Assembly (NCBI GenBank): GCA_023229605.1
Contig: JALNYY010000113.1
Span: 1-14,194 of the forward strand
Direction: 5' to 3'
Length of the DNA: 14,194 nt
Source: Methylobacter sp.
GTDB taxonomy: Bacteria; Pseudomonadota; Gammaproteobacteria; Methylococcales; Methylomonadaceae
In this document: one piece after another, positions 6,215-12,856 of the stretch
Layout of the letters: every line of letters begins with the position of its first letter
How positions within the stretch are numbered: position 1 is the stretch's first letter
Notes under the pieces: model-generated
The model's input: the letters and a program-made list of their open reading frames with translations, nothing else
The model's database searches: none
What the model was told of the DNA's origin: nothing
Made by a program: the position numbers and the translations under genes

Positions 6215-6225
6215 ACTAAAAACAC

Positions 6226-7485
6226 ATGACACTTCTTGCAGTTGGGATTAATTACAATACCGCGCCGGTTTCGATCCGTGAGCGCCTGTCATTCCCTGCC
6301 GAAATCCTGGAATCCTCGTTACAGGAGTTATGGCGCATCAAAGAAATCAGCGAAGCCGCCATACTGTCAACCTGTAACCGCACCGAATTTTACTGCACCT
6401 CAACAACAGCGAATAAACAAGTCCTGATTGACTGGGTCGCTCAAAGCAAACAAATCAGTGCCGCCGATTTTACGCCTTACCTGTACTGCCATACCGATAG
6501 CGAGCTGATCCGCCACATGTTTCGCGTGGCTTGCGGCCTGGATTCCATGATTCTGGGCGAACCGCAAATTCTGGGACAAATGAAAACGGCTTATCAGGCC
6601 GCCTACGAAGCGGGGACTTTGGGCAAGCGCTTGGGCAAACTGTTTCAGCATACTTTTACGGCCGCCAAAAAAGTGCGCACCGACACCGCCATTGGTTCCA
6701 GCCCCGTTTCAGTTGCCTTTGCCGCCGTGCAACTGGCGCAGCAAATCTTCGATAAACTCAGCGAACAGACCGCCCTTTTAATAGGCGCAGGTGAAACCAT
6801 CGAATTGACCGCGCGACATTTGTCGCAACAAGGCATCGGCCGCATCATTATCGCCAACCGCACCTATGATAAAGCCCACGCCCTGGCCACGCAGTTTAAC
6901 GGCTATGCGATCGCCTTATCCGAATTGCCTGCGCATCTGGCCGAAGCCGACATCGTTATCTCGTCAACCGCCAGCCAACTGCCCATACTGGGCAAGGGCC
7001 GCGTTGAAAGCGCCCTCAAAAAACGCAAACACAAACCGATGTTCATGGTCGATCTCGCGGTGCCTCGGGATATTGAGGTGGAAGTCGAGCAACTCCGGGA
7101 TGTGTATCTTTACACCATCGATGACCTGCAAAACACCATAGATCAAAACATGAATTCCCGCCGCTTGGCGGCAGAACAGGCCGAAGAAATAATCGACACC
7201 CAAGTGGATCATTTTTTAGCCTGGTTACGCGCCCAAGGCGCTCAATCAACTATTCGGGATTATCGCCATCAGGCCGAACAATCCCGTGATGAAGCCCTGC
7301 AAAAAGCCTTAAGTCTGCTAAAAAGCGGCGTTCCCGCAGAACTTGCCCTTAACCGGCTGGCCCACAGCCTGACCAACAAACTCATCCATACGCCCAGCAC
7401 CCAAATCAGAACCGCCGCCGAAAACGAACGACACGATTTGATTGCCGCCGCCCGCGAAATTTTTAAATTAACCAACTCTCAATGA
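6226..7485 (+). CDS. hemA: Glutamyl-tRNA reductase
   Basis: HemA reduces glutamyl-tRNA to glutamate 1-semialdehyde with NADPH, the first committed step of the C5 pathway to haem and other tetrapyrroles. The 419-residue length is normal. The catalytic Cys is C50 in STCNRTE. The signature GLDSMILGEPQILGQMK, the segment KKVRTDTAIGSSPVSVAFAA, the NADPH site LIGAGETIEL (G187-A188-G189) and SSTASQLPILGKG are all present. The C-terminal helical dimerisation domain includes ESTIRDYR-like STIRDYRHQAE and LTNKLIHTP. No convincing ribosome binding site precedes the ATG; instead an inverted repeat ends 11 nt upstream. The gene overlaps prfA by ATGA. HemA is often controlled by haem-dependent proteolysis in gammaproteobacteria; nothing in the sequence tests that here. 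Confidence 0.97.
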   Translation: MTLLAVGINYNTAPVSIRERLSFPAEILESSLQELWRIKEISEAAILSTCNRTEFYCTSTTANKQVLIDWVAQSKQISAADFTPYLYCHTDSELIRHMFRVACGLDSMILGEPQILGQMKTAYQAAYEAGTLGKRLGKLFQHTFTAAKKVRTDTAIGSSPVSVAFAAVQLAQQIFDKLSEQTALLIGAGETIELTARHLSQQGIGRIIIANRTYDKAHALATQFNGYAIALSELPAHLAEADIVISSTASQLPILGKGRVESALKKRKHKPMFMVDLAVPRDIEVEVEQLRDVYLYTIDDLQNTIDQNMNSRRLAAEQAEEIIDTQVDHFLAWLRAQGAQSTIRDYRHQAEQSRDEALQKALSLLKSGVPAELALNRLAHSLTNKLIHTPSTQIRTAAENERHDLIAAAREIFKLTNSQ

Positions 7486-8567
7486 AGCAATCCATACAAC
7501 ACAAACTCGAAAACCTGTGCGAACGCTATGACGAAATTGCCGCCCTGCTTTCGGAACCTGAAGTACAAGGCAATCAAAACAAATTCCGCTCGCTGAGCCA
7601 GGAATACGCCCAAATCAACCCGCTGGTCGATTGCTACAAACGCCATCAACAAACCTTGGAGAGTCTGGCTTCAGCCAAGGAAATGGCCAATGACAGCGAC
7701 CCTGAATTAAGGGAAATGGCCAAGGAAGAAGTCAATGATGCAGAAAACCAGCTGGACGTAATCGAGCGTGAATTACAGGTTTTGTTGCTGCCCAAAGACC
7801 CCAACGACAATCGCAACATTTTTATAGAAATACGCGCCGGAACAGGCGGCGACGAAGCGGCGATTTTCTCCGGCGATCTTGCCCGCATGTATCAGCGCTA
7901 TGCCGAGCGCAAAGGCTGGCAAACAGAACTCATCAGCGAAAGCCACGGCGACCACGGCGGCTACAAAGAGGTTATACTGCGCGTTACCGGCAAGGATGTT
8001 TATTCCCAATTAAAATTCGAATCCGGCGCACACCGGGTGCAACGCGTACCTGAAACGGAGTCCCAAGGCCGCATTCATACCTCGGCCTGCACCGTCGCGA
8101 TCATGCCGGAAGTCGACGAAGTCGACGCCATAGACATAAACCCCGCCGACCTTAAAGTCGACACTTTCCGCGCCTCCGGAGCCGGCGGACAGCATATCAA
8201 CAAAACGGAATCCGCGATACGCATTACCCATGTACCAACCGGCGTCATCGTCGAATGCCAGGACGAGCGTTCGCAACACAAAAACCGCGCCAGAGCCATG
8301 TCTTTACTCGCTTCGCGCTTGTTATCCGCCGAGCAGGAAAAACACCATGCGGAACAATCGGCCACCCGAAAGCTGCAAGTCGGCAGCGGAGACCGTTCCG
8401 AACGCATCCGCACCTATAACTACCCGCAGGGACGGTTGACGGATCACCGCATCAACCTGACCTTGTATAAACTGGACGACATCATGCAGGGCGGACTGGA
8501 ACAAGTCTTACAACCGCTGATCAGCGAACATCAGGCCGAATTGCTCACCCAATTGGGCGAAGACTAA
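7482..8567 (+). CDS. prfA: Peptide chain release factor 1
   Basis: RF1 recognises UAA and UAG stop codons and triggers peptide release. The 361-residue product has the normal length, an N-terminal coiled-coil domain (about 1-110) and FIEIRAGTGGDEAA. The tripeptide anticodon region PET (190-192) lies within HRVQRVPETESQGRIHTSA, a PxT form that marks RF1 rather than RF2 (SPF). The catalytic GGQ is at 235-237 in GAGGQHINKTESAIRITH, and the C-terminal QGRLTDHRINLTLY motif is present. Its start overlaps the hemA stop as ATGA. The next gene, prmC, encodes the enzyme that methylates the GGQ glutamine. Confidence 0.97.
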   Translation: MKQSIQHKLENLCERYDEIAALLSEPEVQGNQNKFRSLSQEYAQINPLVDCYKRHQQTLESLASAKEMANDSDPELREMAKEEVNDAENQLDVIERELQVLLLPKDPNDNRNIFIEIRAGTGGDEAAIFSGDLARMYQRYAERKGWQTELISESHGDHGGYKEVILRVTGKDVYSQLKFESGAHRVQRVPETESQGRIHTSACTVAIMPEVDEVDAIDINPADLKVDTFRASGAGGQHINKTESAIRITHVPTGVIVECQDERSQHKNRARAMSLLASRLLSAEQEKHHAEQSATRKLQVGSGDRSERIRTYNYPQGRLTDHRINLTLYKLDDIMQGGLEQVLQPLISEHQAELLTQLGED

Positions 8568-8573
8568 AGTTAC

Positions 8574-9434
8574 ATGCACAGCATAAAATCCGTACTGGCG
8601 GATGCAGCCGGCACACTATCATCAGTCTCCGATTCAGCCTTGTTGGATGCAGAGGTATTACTGTGCCTGGCGCTTAACCAGCCACGCTCCCATCTTCGCG
8701 CCTGGCCGGACAAGCAACTACAACCCGAGCACTTGGTTGCTTTCAGGGTGCTGCTTGAACAACGCCAAAAAGGCATCCCGATCGCCTATATAACCGGCAA
8801 CCGGGAGTTCTGGTCGCGGGATTTTCAGGTCTCCCCTGACGTATTGATTCCCAGGCCCGACACCGAACTGCTTATCGAGCTCAGCTTAAAATTGATACCG
8901 GCAGATGAACCTTTCACGGTCATTGACCTGGGCACAGGTTCAGGTATTATTGCCGTTACTTTGGCCGCTGAACGCCCGCATGCTCAGATAAGCGCCACCG
9001 ATTTTAGCTTAGCCGCCTTACGCATCGCCCAACTCAATGCCGGCAAACACCAAACCAACAACATTCAGTTTTACCAAAGCGACTGGTTTGCCGGGGTTCC
9101 CGACACCAAATTCAACCTGGTCATCAGCAACCCGCCTTATATTGCGGAAGATGACAGACACCTGCAACAAGGCGATGTCCGGTTTGAACCGCAAACAGCC
9201 TTGACTGCCGCCGAGCAGGGGCTATCCGACATAAACATTATCGCCGCCGCCGCGCGCAACTACCTGAAACCTTGCGGGCACTTGTTGATCGAGCACGGCT
9301 ACGACCAACAGCAACAAGTCCAGGCCCTGTTTAAAGATTTGCATTATGATAACGTGCAAAGCTATACAGACTTATCCGGACAGCCCCGGGCGACTTACGG
9401 TCAATGGAATTCATTGTCAGACTATCCTGCCTGA
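8574..9434 (+). CDS. prmC: Peptide chain release factor N5-glutamine methyltransferase
   Basis: PrmC (HemK) transfers a methyl group from S-adenosylmethionine to the GGQ glutamine of release factors. The 286-residue protein has a helical N-terminal domain, the conserved IAYITGNREFW and VLIPRPDTE segments, the SAM-binding motif DLGTGSGIIAVTLA (from about residue 118) and the catalytic NPPY at 186-189. It starts 6 nt after the prfA stop codon, as expected for an enzyme made with its substrate. The ribosome binding site is poor (AAAG), so coupling to prfA is likely. It was once thought to act in haem synthesis because of its neighbour hemA. Confidence 0.96.
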   Translation: MHSIKSVLADAAGTLSSVSDSALLDAEVLLCLALNQPRSHLRAWPDKQLQPEHLVAFRVLLEQRQKGIPIAYITGNREFWSRDFQVSPDVLIPRPDTELLIELSLKLIPADEPFTVIDLGTGSGIIAVTLAAERPHAQISATDFSLAALRIAQLNAGKHQTNNIQFYQSDWFAGVPDTKFNLVISNPPYIAEDDRHLQQGDVRFEPQTALTAAEQGLSDINIIAAAARNYLKPCGHLLIEHGYDQQQQVQALFKDLHYDNVQSYTDLSGQPRATYGQWNSLSDYPA

Positions 9435-9493
9435 CACTCTGTGAGTTAATGCTCATCCGCTCCGAACAGATTTGCCAAGCTGAGGCCTAAATT

Positions 9494-9916
9494 ATGACCC
9501 AAGAACACATCCAAATTCCCCGCAAAATAACCAATCAATTGCTGCATCTTGCGCAAATCTCCCCGGATTTTGAAGTATGCGGACTTATCGGCAGTAAAAA
9601 CGGCCTGCCGAGCAGTTGCTATCCGGTCAAGAATACCGCCGACCAGCCTCAGCAGCGTTTCCAGCTTGATGCCGGCCAGCAAATTTCAGCCATGGCTAAA
9701 ATGCGCGATCAAGGAGAAGAATTGTTCGCCATTTATCATTCTCACCCGGCTGCACCGGCAGCACCCTCGCTCGCCGATTTAGAGCAGGCATCCTACCCCG
9801 AAGCGCTCTACCTGATCATTTCACTTAATACCAAAGGCATTTTAGAAATGCGCGGCTTTAAAATAAATCATAAATCGTCTCAGGAAATAGCGCTATCCTT
9901 GAGCGAGGAGGCGTAA
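9494..9916 (+). CDS. JAMM/Mov34-type metalloprotease (M67 family)
   Basis: The 140-residue protein is a compact single JAB domain with a complete zinc-protease signature. Glu27 lies in FEVCGLIG, and H82-S83-H84 is followed after seven residues by S92 and, two residues further, D95, matching the JAMM pattern HxHx7Sx2D. Small bacterial JAMM proteins of this type trim or remove ubiquitin-like sulfur carriers (ThiS/MoaD/CysO-like) and are often encoded beside a MoeB/ThiF E1-like gene. Here it follows prmC by 59 nt, with GAGG 8 nt before the ATG, but no E1-like or sulfur-carrier gene is in the window. Substrate is therefore unknown. No signal peptide is present, so it is probably cytoplasmic. Confidence 0.9.
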   Translation: MTQEHIQIPRKITNQLLHLAQISPDFEVCGLIGSKNGLPSSCYPVKNTADQPQQRFQLDAGQQISAMAKMRDQGEELFAIYHSHPAAPAAPSLADLEQASYPEALYLIISLNTKGILEMRGFKINHKSSQEIALSLSEEA

Positions 9917-9988
9917 TTTTTACTTGTTTATAGCAGCCTGACGAAACCCGCACCTTACGAATAAAATAACAAATATCCGCTAATTTTA

Positions 9989-10024
9989 TGTAAACTGTGA
10001 AGTTTATAGCACTTTTCTTATAAA
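9989..10024 (+). promoter_or_regulatory. Possible control region of the msh operon
   Basis: In the 128-bp gap before the pilus genes, TAAACT (9991-9996) and AGTTTA (10001-10006) form an AT-rich inverted repeat around GTGA. It extends to eight pairs if a G-U pair is allowed. A good -10-like TATAAA lies at 10019-10024, 20 bp before the GTG start, but no convincing -35 box is found. It may be a regulator-dependent promoter or a weak end signal for the upstream transcript. I see no sigma54 consensus. Nothing else is recognisable in the gap. Confidence 0.3.
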
Positions 10025-10044
10025 ATCGATTCGGATTATCTATC

Positions 10045-11007
10045 GTGCAACTGTTAAAAAAGCTCTTTAGAAAAAAAACCGTTTGCAAGGGTATTGTCGG
10101 CGTCAGTTTTTTGCAGGACGGCATCGCTGTTGCCATCTCGAAGCTCACGGGAGACAATGAGTTAACCCTTATACACTGCGAATTCATTGATGCTGGAAAA
10201 CCTGATACTCAACAAGACGTGCTCCATGAACTTGCGCTCCAACATAATCTTGCCGAATATGATTGCCATCTGGTACTGACTAGCGATAACTACCGCCGCG
10301 TCAATGTTGAGACGCCGACAGTCGATGAAAATGAAATCATCGAAGCCATACGCTGGAAAATAAATGAACTCATTGACTTTCCCGTCGATAAAGCTGTCAT
10401 CGATTATTACCAGACGCCCATGCCTGTTCGCGCTAACAGCAGTAAAATGCTGGAAGTCATTGCCAGCCCCATTAACATCATCAAGAATCAGATCGAAAAA
10501 TGCACTAAGGCGGGCCTACAGCTCAAAGTCATTGATATTCAGGAAACAACCCTGCGTAACCTGGCAGTACAACTACCGGAAAACGGACGCGGCATTGCTC
10601 TTTTATACCTGCTGGAATTTTACGGCACCCTACTGATACAAAAAGATGCGGTTATTTACGTATCCCGTAAATTTGAGATCGGTTACAAAAAACTGGAACT
10701 AGAGGATCGCAATCCAGCACCGGCAGCAGTTAATGCTCACAACAATCTGGCCCTGGAAATACAACGTTCGCTGGATTATGTGGAAAGTTATTATGGAATT
10801 CCGCCCATTTCAGCTCTAGCCGTCATCCCCTTGGCGGAAAACACTCATAACTTACTTGACAGCCTGAGCCGCAATCTGGGCATTACAGCCCACATGATAG
10901 ATCTATCCACTATTATCGATTGCGACATTTTAGTGGATGCACGGACTCAATCGCTTTGCGCTCCGGCCATCGGCGCAACCTTACGTTATGCAATAGAATC
11001 ATTATGA
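10045..11007 (+). CDS. MSHA biogenesis protein MshI-like (PilM-like, actin fold)
   Basis: The 320-residue protein resembles the PilM/MshI group that forms the cytoplasmic part of the type IV pilus alignment complex and binds the N-terminus of PilN. Recognisable segments are IVGVSFLQDGIAVAIS (17-32, phosphate-1 region), TVDENEIIEAIRWKINELIDFPVDKAVIDY (92-121, typical of PilM) and EIQRSLDYVESYYGIPPI (238-255). The nucleotide-binding glycine motifs of PilM are degraded: ALLYLLEFYGTLLIQ replaces the DIG loop and AVIPLAENTH replaces the SGG loop. ATP binding is therefore doubtful. The start is GTG with a weak ribosome site; no ATG lies nearby in frame. Its stop overlaps the next gene as ATGA. Family is likely; exact orthology is inferred from the gene order with mshJ, mshK and mshL. 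Confidence 0.8.
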   Translation: MQLLKKLFRKKTVCKGIVGVSFLQDGIAVAISKLTGDNELTLIHCEFIDAGKPDTQQDVLHELALQHNLAEYDCHLVLTSDNYRRVNVETPTVDENEIIEAIRWKINELIDFPVDKAVIDYYQTPMPVRANSSKMLEVIASPINIIKNQIEKCTKAGLQLKVIDIQETTLRNLAVQLPENGRGIALLYLLEFYGTLLIQKDAVIYVSRKFEIGYKKLELEDRNPAPAAVNAHNNLALEIQRSLDYVESYYGIPPISALAVIPLAENTHNLLDSLSRNLGITAHMIDLSTIIDCDILVDARTQSLCAPAIGATLRYAIESL

Positions 11008-11627
11008 TACAACAAGTTAACTTATATCGGGATATCCTTAGGCAAGAACAAAACAAATCCGACATTAACCCGTACTGGGCTGGTCTGTCGGCTATAGCAC
11101 TGCTGTTTATCGCTTTCAATGTGCATTTAATCTGGAATTTAAAAGCCATAGAAACTCAAGTGCAACAATCCCATCAGAATTTGGATGCGGAACAGACGCG
11201 GGTAAATCTGCTCGCCTCCAAAATTCCCAATCAGGAAATCGACACTCATCTCGCCACAGAAATCGCGCAGCAGCAGAATATGCTGGATGAATTAACACAA
11301 ACCATGCAACTGCTGTCAGACAAGAACACTGATCAATCCCCCGGCTTTTCAAGCTATTTTCAGGCATTGTCCAACCAGTCGATTTCCGATGTGTGGCTAA
11401 CTGCGCTGTACTTTGATGGGCAACAACAAATCATCAACATTGAGGGCAGCACCTTTAAGCCGGAAAAAATCCCTTATTTTCTACAACAACTGCAAAAAGA
11501 ACCTATATTTAACGGGCATACTTTCGCTAAGCTGATTATGCAGACATCTGAGAAAATACAGGGTCAAATAGATTTTAAACTCAGCACGTCTTTGGAGGCT
11601 CCGGATAAAAAAGACCATGCTCAATAA
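11004..11627 (+). CDS. PilN-like MSHA biogenesis protein (MshI2-type)
   Basis: The 207-residue protein begins QQVNLYRD, matching the short PilM-binding motif INLLPxR at the start of PilN. One membrane segment follows (about 24-44, WAGLSAIALLFIAFNVHLIW), then a coiled coil (about 45-110) and a C-terminal periplasmic ferredoxin-like domain (SISDVWLTALYFDGQQQIINIEGSTF). This is the topology of PilN, an inner-membrane part of the pilus alignment complex. The ATG at 11004 overlaps the upstream stop as ATGA and gives the motif at the expected N-terminal place. A longer in-frame start at 10920 would run through the mshI-like gene and is rejected. The 3' end overlaps mshJ by 11 nt. Confidence 0.8.
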   Translation: MIQQVNLYRDILRQEQNKSDINPYWAGLSAIALLFIAFNVHLIWNLKAIETQVQQSHQNLDAEQTRVNLLASKIPNQEIDTHLATEIAQQQNMLDELTQTMQLLSDKNTDQSPGFSSYFQALSNQSISDVWLTALYFDGQQQIINIEGSTFKPEKIPYFLQQLQKEPIFNGHTFAKLIMQTSEKIQGQIDFKLSTSLEAPDKKDHAQ

Positions 11628-12255
11628 TCTTCAAGAAAAATTTGAAGCCCTGACCCAACGAGAAAAAGTCATCGTGGTCGTTGCCATATTGATCGGCATA
11701 TGGGTCGGCTGGGACAATTTTTTCTATCAACCGTCCCAAAAAAAACAGCAAGCGTCTCAGAAGGAGCTAACAACCCTTAAACAGCAGATAGCAGAGCAAC
11801 AACTCACAGCAATAAAACTTGAGAACGGCTCACATGTAGACCCTAACCTGAATAACCGGAACAAACTGGCCGGGTTAAAAGCCGAATACAACCGCCTGCA
11901 AGAACTTATGATGCAGGGCAGTAAAAGCTTTGTCCCTCCGCATTTAATGGCCGTCGCATTAAGCGACATACTTACTAAGAATAATCAGTTAACCCTGATA
12001 AAGCTGGACACGCTACCGGTAACCACCTTGCTGGAATCGAAACAACCGCAACGACTCCCGGTATATAAACACGGGCTGGCGATCACTTTTTACGGCAGTT
12101 ACTTAGACACACTCAATTATTTAAAAGCGCTGGAATCACTGCCTTGGCATTTTATCTGGGAAAGCATCGACTATCGGGTTATAGATTACCCGGCCGCAGA
12201 AACCACGATCAGAGCGTACACACTCAGCTTCAAGGAGAGCTGGCTTGGTGTTTAG
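11617..12255 (+). CDS. mshJ: MSHA biogenesis protein MshJ-like (PilO-like)
   Basis: The 212-residue protein has a short cytoplasmic N-terminus (LQEKFEALTQREK) and one membrane helix (about 17-36, KVIVVVAILIGIWVGW). A coiled coil rich in Lys and Gln follows (about 41-100), then a periplasmic ferredoxin-like domain ending in TLSFKESWLGV. The arrangement is that of PilO/GspM-type proteins, which dimerise with the PilN-like partner in the inner membrane. Length and position fit MshJ of MSHA systems. Overlaps of 11 nt with both neighbours suggest translational coupling. Confidence 0.82.
   Translation: MLNNLQEKFEALTQREKVIVVVAILIGIWVGWDNFFYQPSQKKQQASQKELTTLKQQIAEQQLTAIKLENGSHVDPNLNNRNKLAGLKAEYNRLQELMMQGSKSFVPPHLMAVALSDILTKNNQLTLIKLDTLPVTTLLESKQPQRLPVYKHGLAITFYGSYLDTLNYLKALESLPWHFIWESIDYRVIDYPAAETTIRAYTLSFKESWLGV
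12234..12239 (+). promoter_or_regulatory. Shine-Dalgarno for the mshK-like gene
   Basis: GGAGAG lies 5 nt before a TTG (12245) and 8 nt before the adjacent in-frame GTG (12248). There is no ATG at this junction, so the site supports a non-ATG start within the end of mshJ. It does not decide clearly between the two codons, though GTG is the commoner initiator. Confidence 0.55.
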
Positions 12256-12847
12256 AATAATATTGCTCGCATGGCTTGTTTCTATGCCATGCCATGCAGA
12301 ATTCCGTGATCCGACGCAACCGGCCTATCCAGTGCCGGCAGCAGCCGCTAATGCTGCTGCCGACACAGAGTTAGTCTTATCGTCCATCCTGATTTCATCG
12401 AAATACAGACGTGCTACCATTAATGGCGTCTCTGCCAAACAAGGCGAAACCATCGAAATCGAACCGGTTTCGCCCGTAAATCCTAATCCTGCAGCTCCAG
12501 AAAATACCGTTATCACTGGCGACAAAACAACTGAACTGCTCAATAAAATAACGGGACTTACGAATGCGGAAACGAATCACCCAAAACCGGAAAACATATT
12601 AGCCCCCCTGCTGTCAGCAGTAACCGGAGACAGCAATCTTACCAAGCTTCTGAATCAAGGCCCCATGAATACGGCAGCCAGCACTCAACAACAAACGAAT
12701 ACTGATAAGCAATCGAAAGCCCGCCCTATCCCGGCACATCCGATTATTATTAAAATTATCAGCATTCACAAAAATTCGGTCACCATTGAGCAAAACGGCG
12801 AGCGTAAAACGCTGCAATTGGTGCATCGTCCCTATAAAACACAATAA
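12245..12847 (+). CDS. mshK: MSHA biogenesis protein MshK-like, with long internal insert
   Basis: The product (200 residues from TTG 12245, or 199 from GTG 12248) has a signal peptide ending PCHA before EFRDPTQP. The RDPTQP motif and the segment VLSSILISSKYRRATINGVSAKQGETI (44-70) are typical of MshK, a PilP/GspC-HR-like periplasmic protein that links the inner-membrane platform to the secretin. A final beta-hairpin, IIIKIISIHKNSVTIEQNGERKTLQLV (167-193), completes that domain. Between them lie about 90 residues (75-165) rich in Asn, Thr, Pro and Gln, probably disordered, whereas MshK proteins I know of are about 100 residues in all. The gene overlaps mshJ by 11 nt and is followed 9 nt later by mshL in the same reading frame, separated by TAA. 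Confidence 0.78.
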   Translation: MVFRIILLAWLVSMPCHAEFRDPTQPAYPVPAAAANAAADTELVLSSILISSKYRRATINGVSAKQGETIEIEPVSPVNPNPAAPENTVITGDKTTELLNKITGLTNAETNHPKPENILAPLLSAVTGDSNLTKLLNQGPMNTAASTQQQTNTDKQSKARPIPAHPIIIKIISIHKNSVTIEQNGERKTLQLVHRPYKTQ

Positions 12848-12856
12848 ATACGATGC

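Noticed and set aside
6236..6270. HemA N-terminal motif reads GINYNTAP rather than GINHKTAP
   Set aside because: Variation at these positions is known in the family (a Tyr occurs in Bacillus HemA), and the catalytic Cys and all other motifs are intact.
8010..8413. Long antisense open frames opposite prfA and other genes
   Set aside because: They are shadows of codon bias in well-identified genes and show no family motifs or ribosome sites.
9435..9493. Searched the prmC-JAMM gap for a remnant of moeB or a terminator
   Set aside because: The 59-bp gap has no recognisable coding remnant and no stem with a T-run. Only the ribosome binding site of the JAMM gene is visible.
10920..11003. Upstream in-frame start for the PilN-like gene
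   Set aside because: It would lie wholly within the mshI-like gene and add 28 residues unlike any PilN start. The ATGA overlap start puts the PilM-binding motif at the N-terminus.
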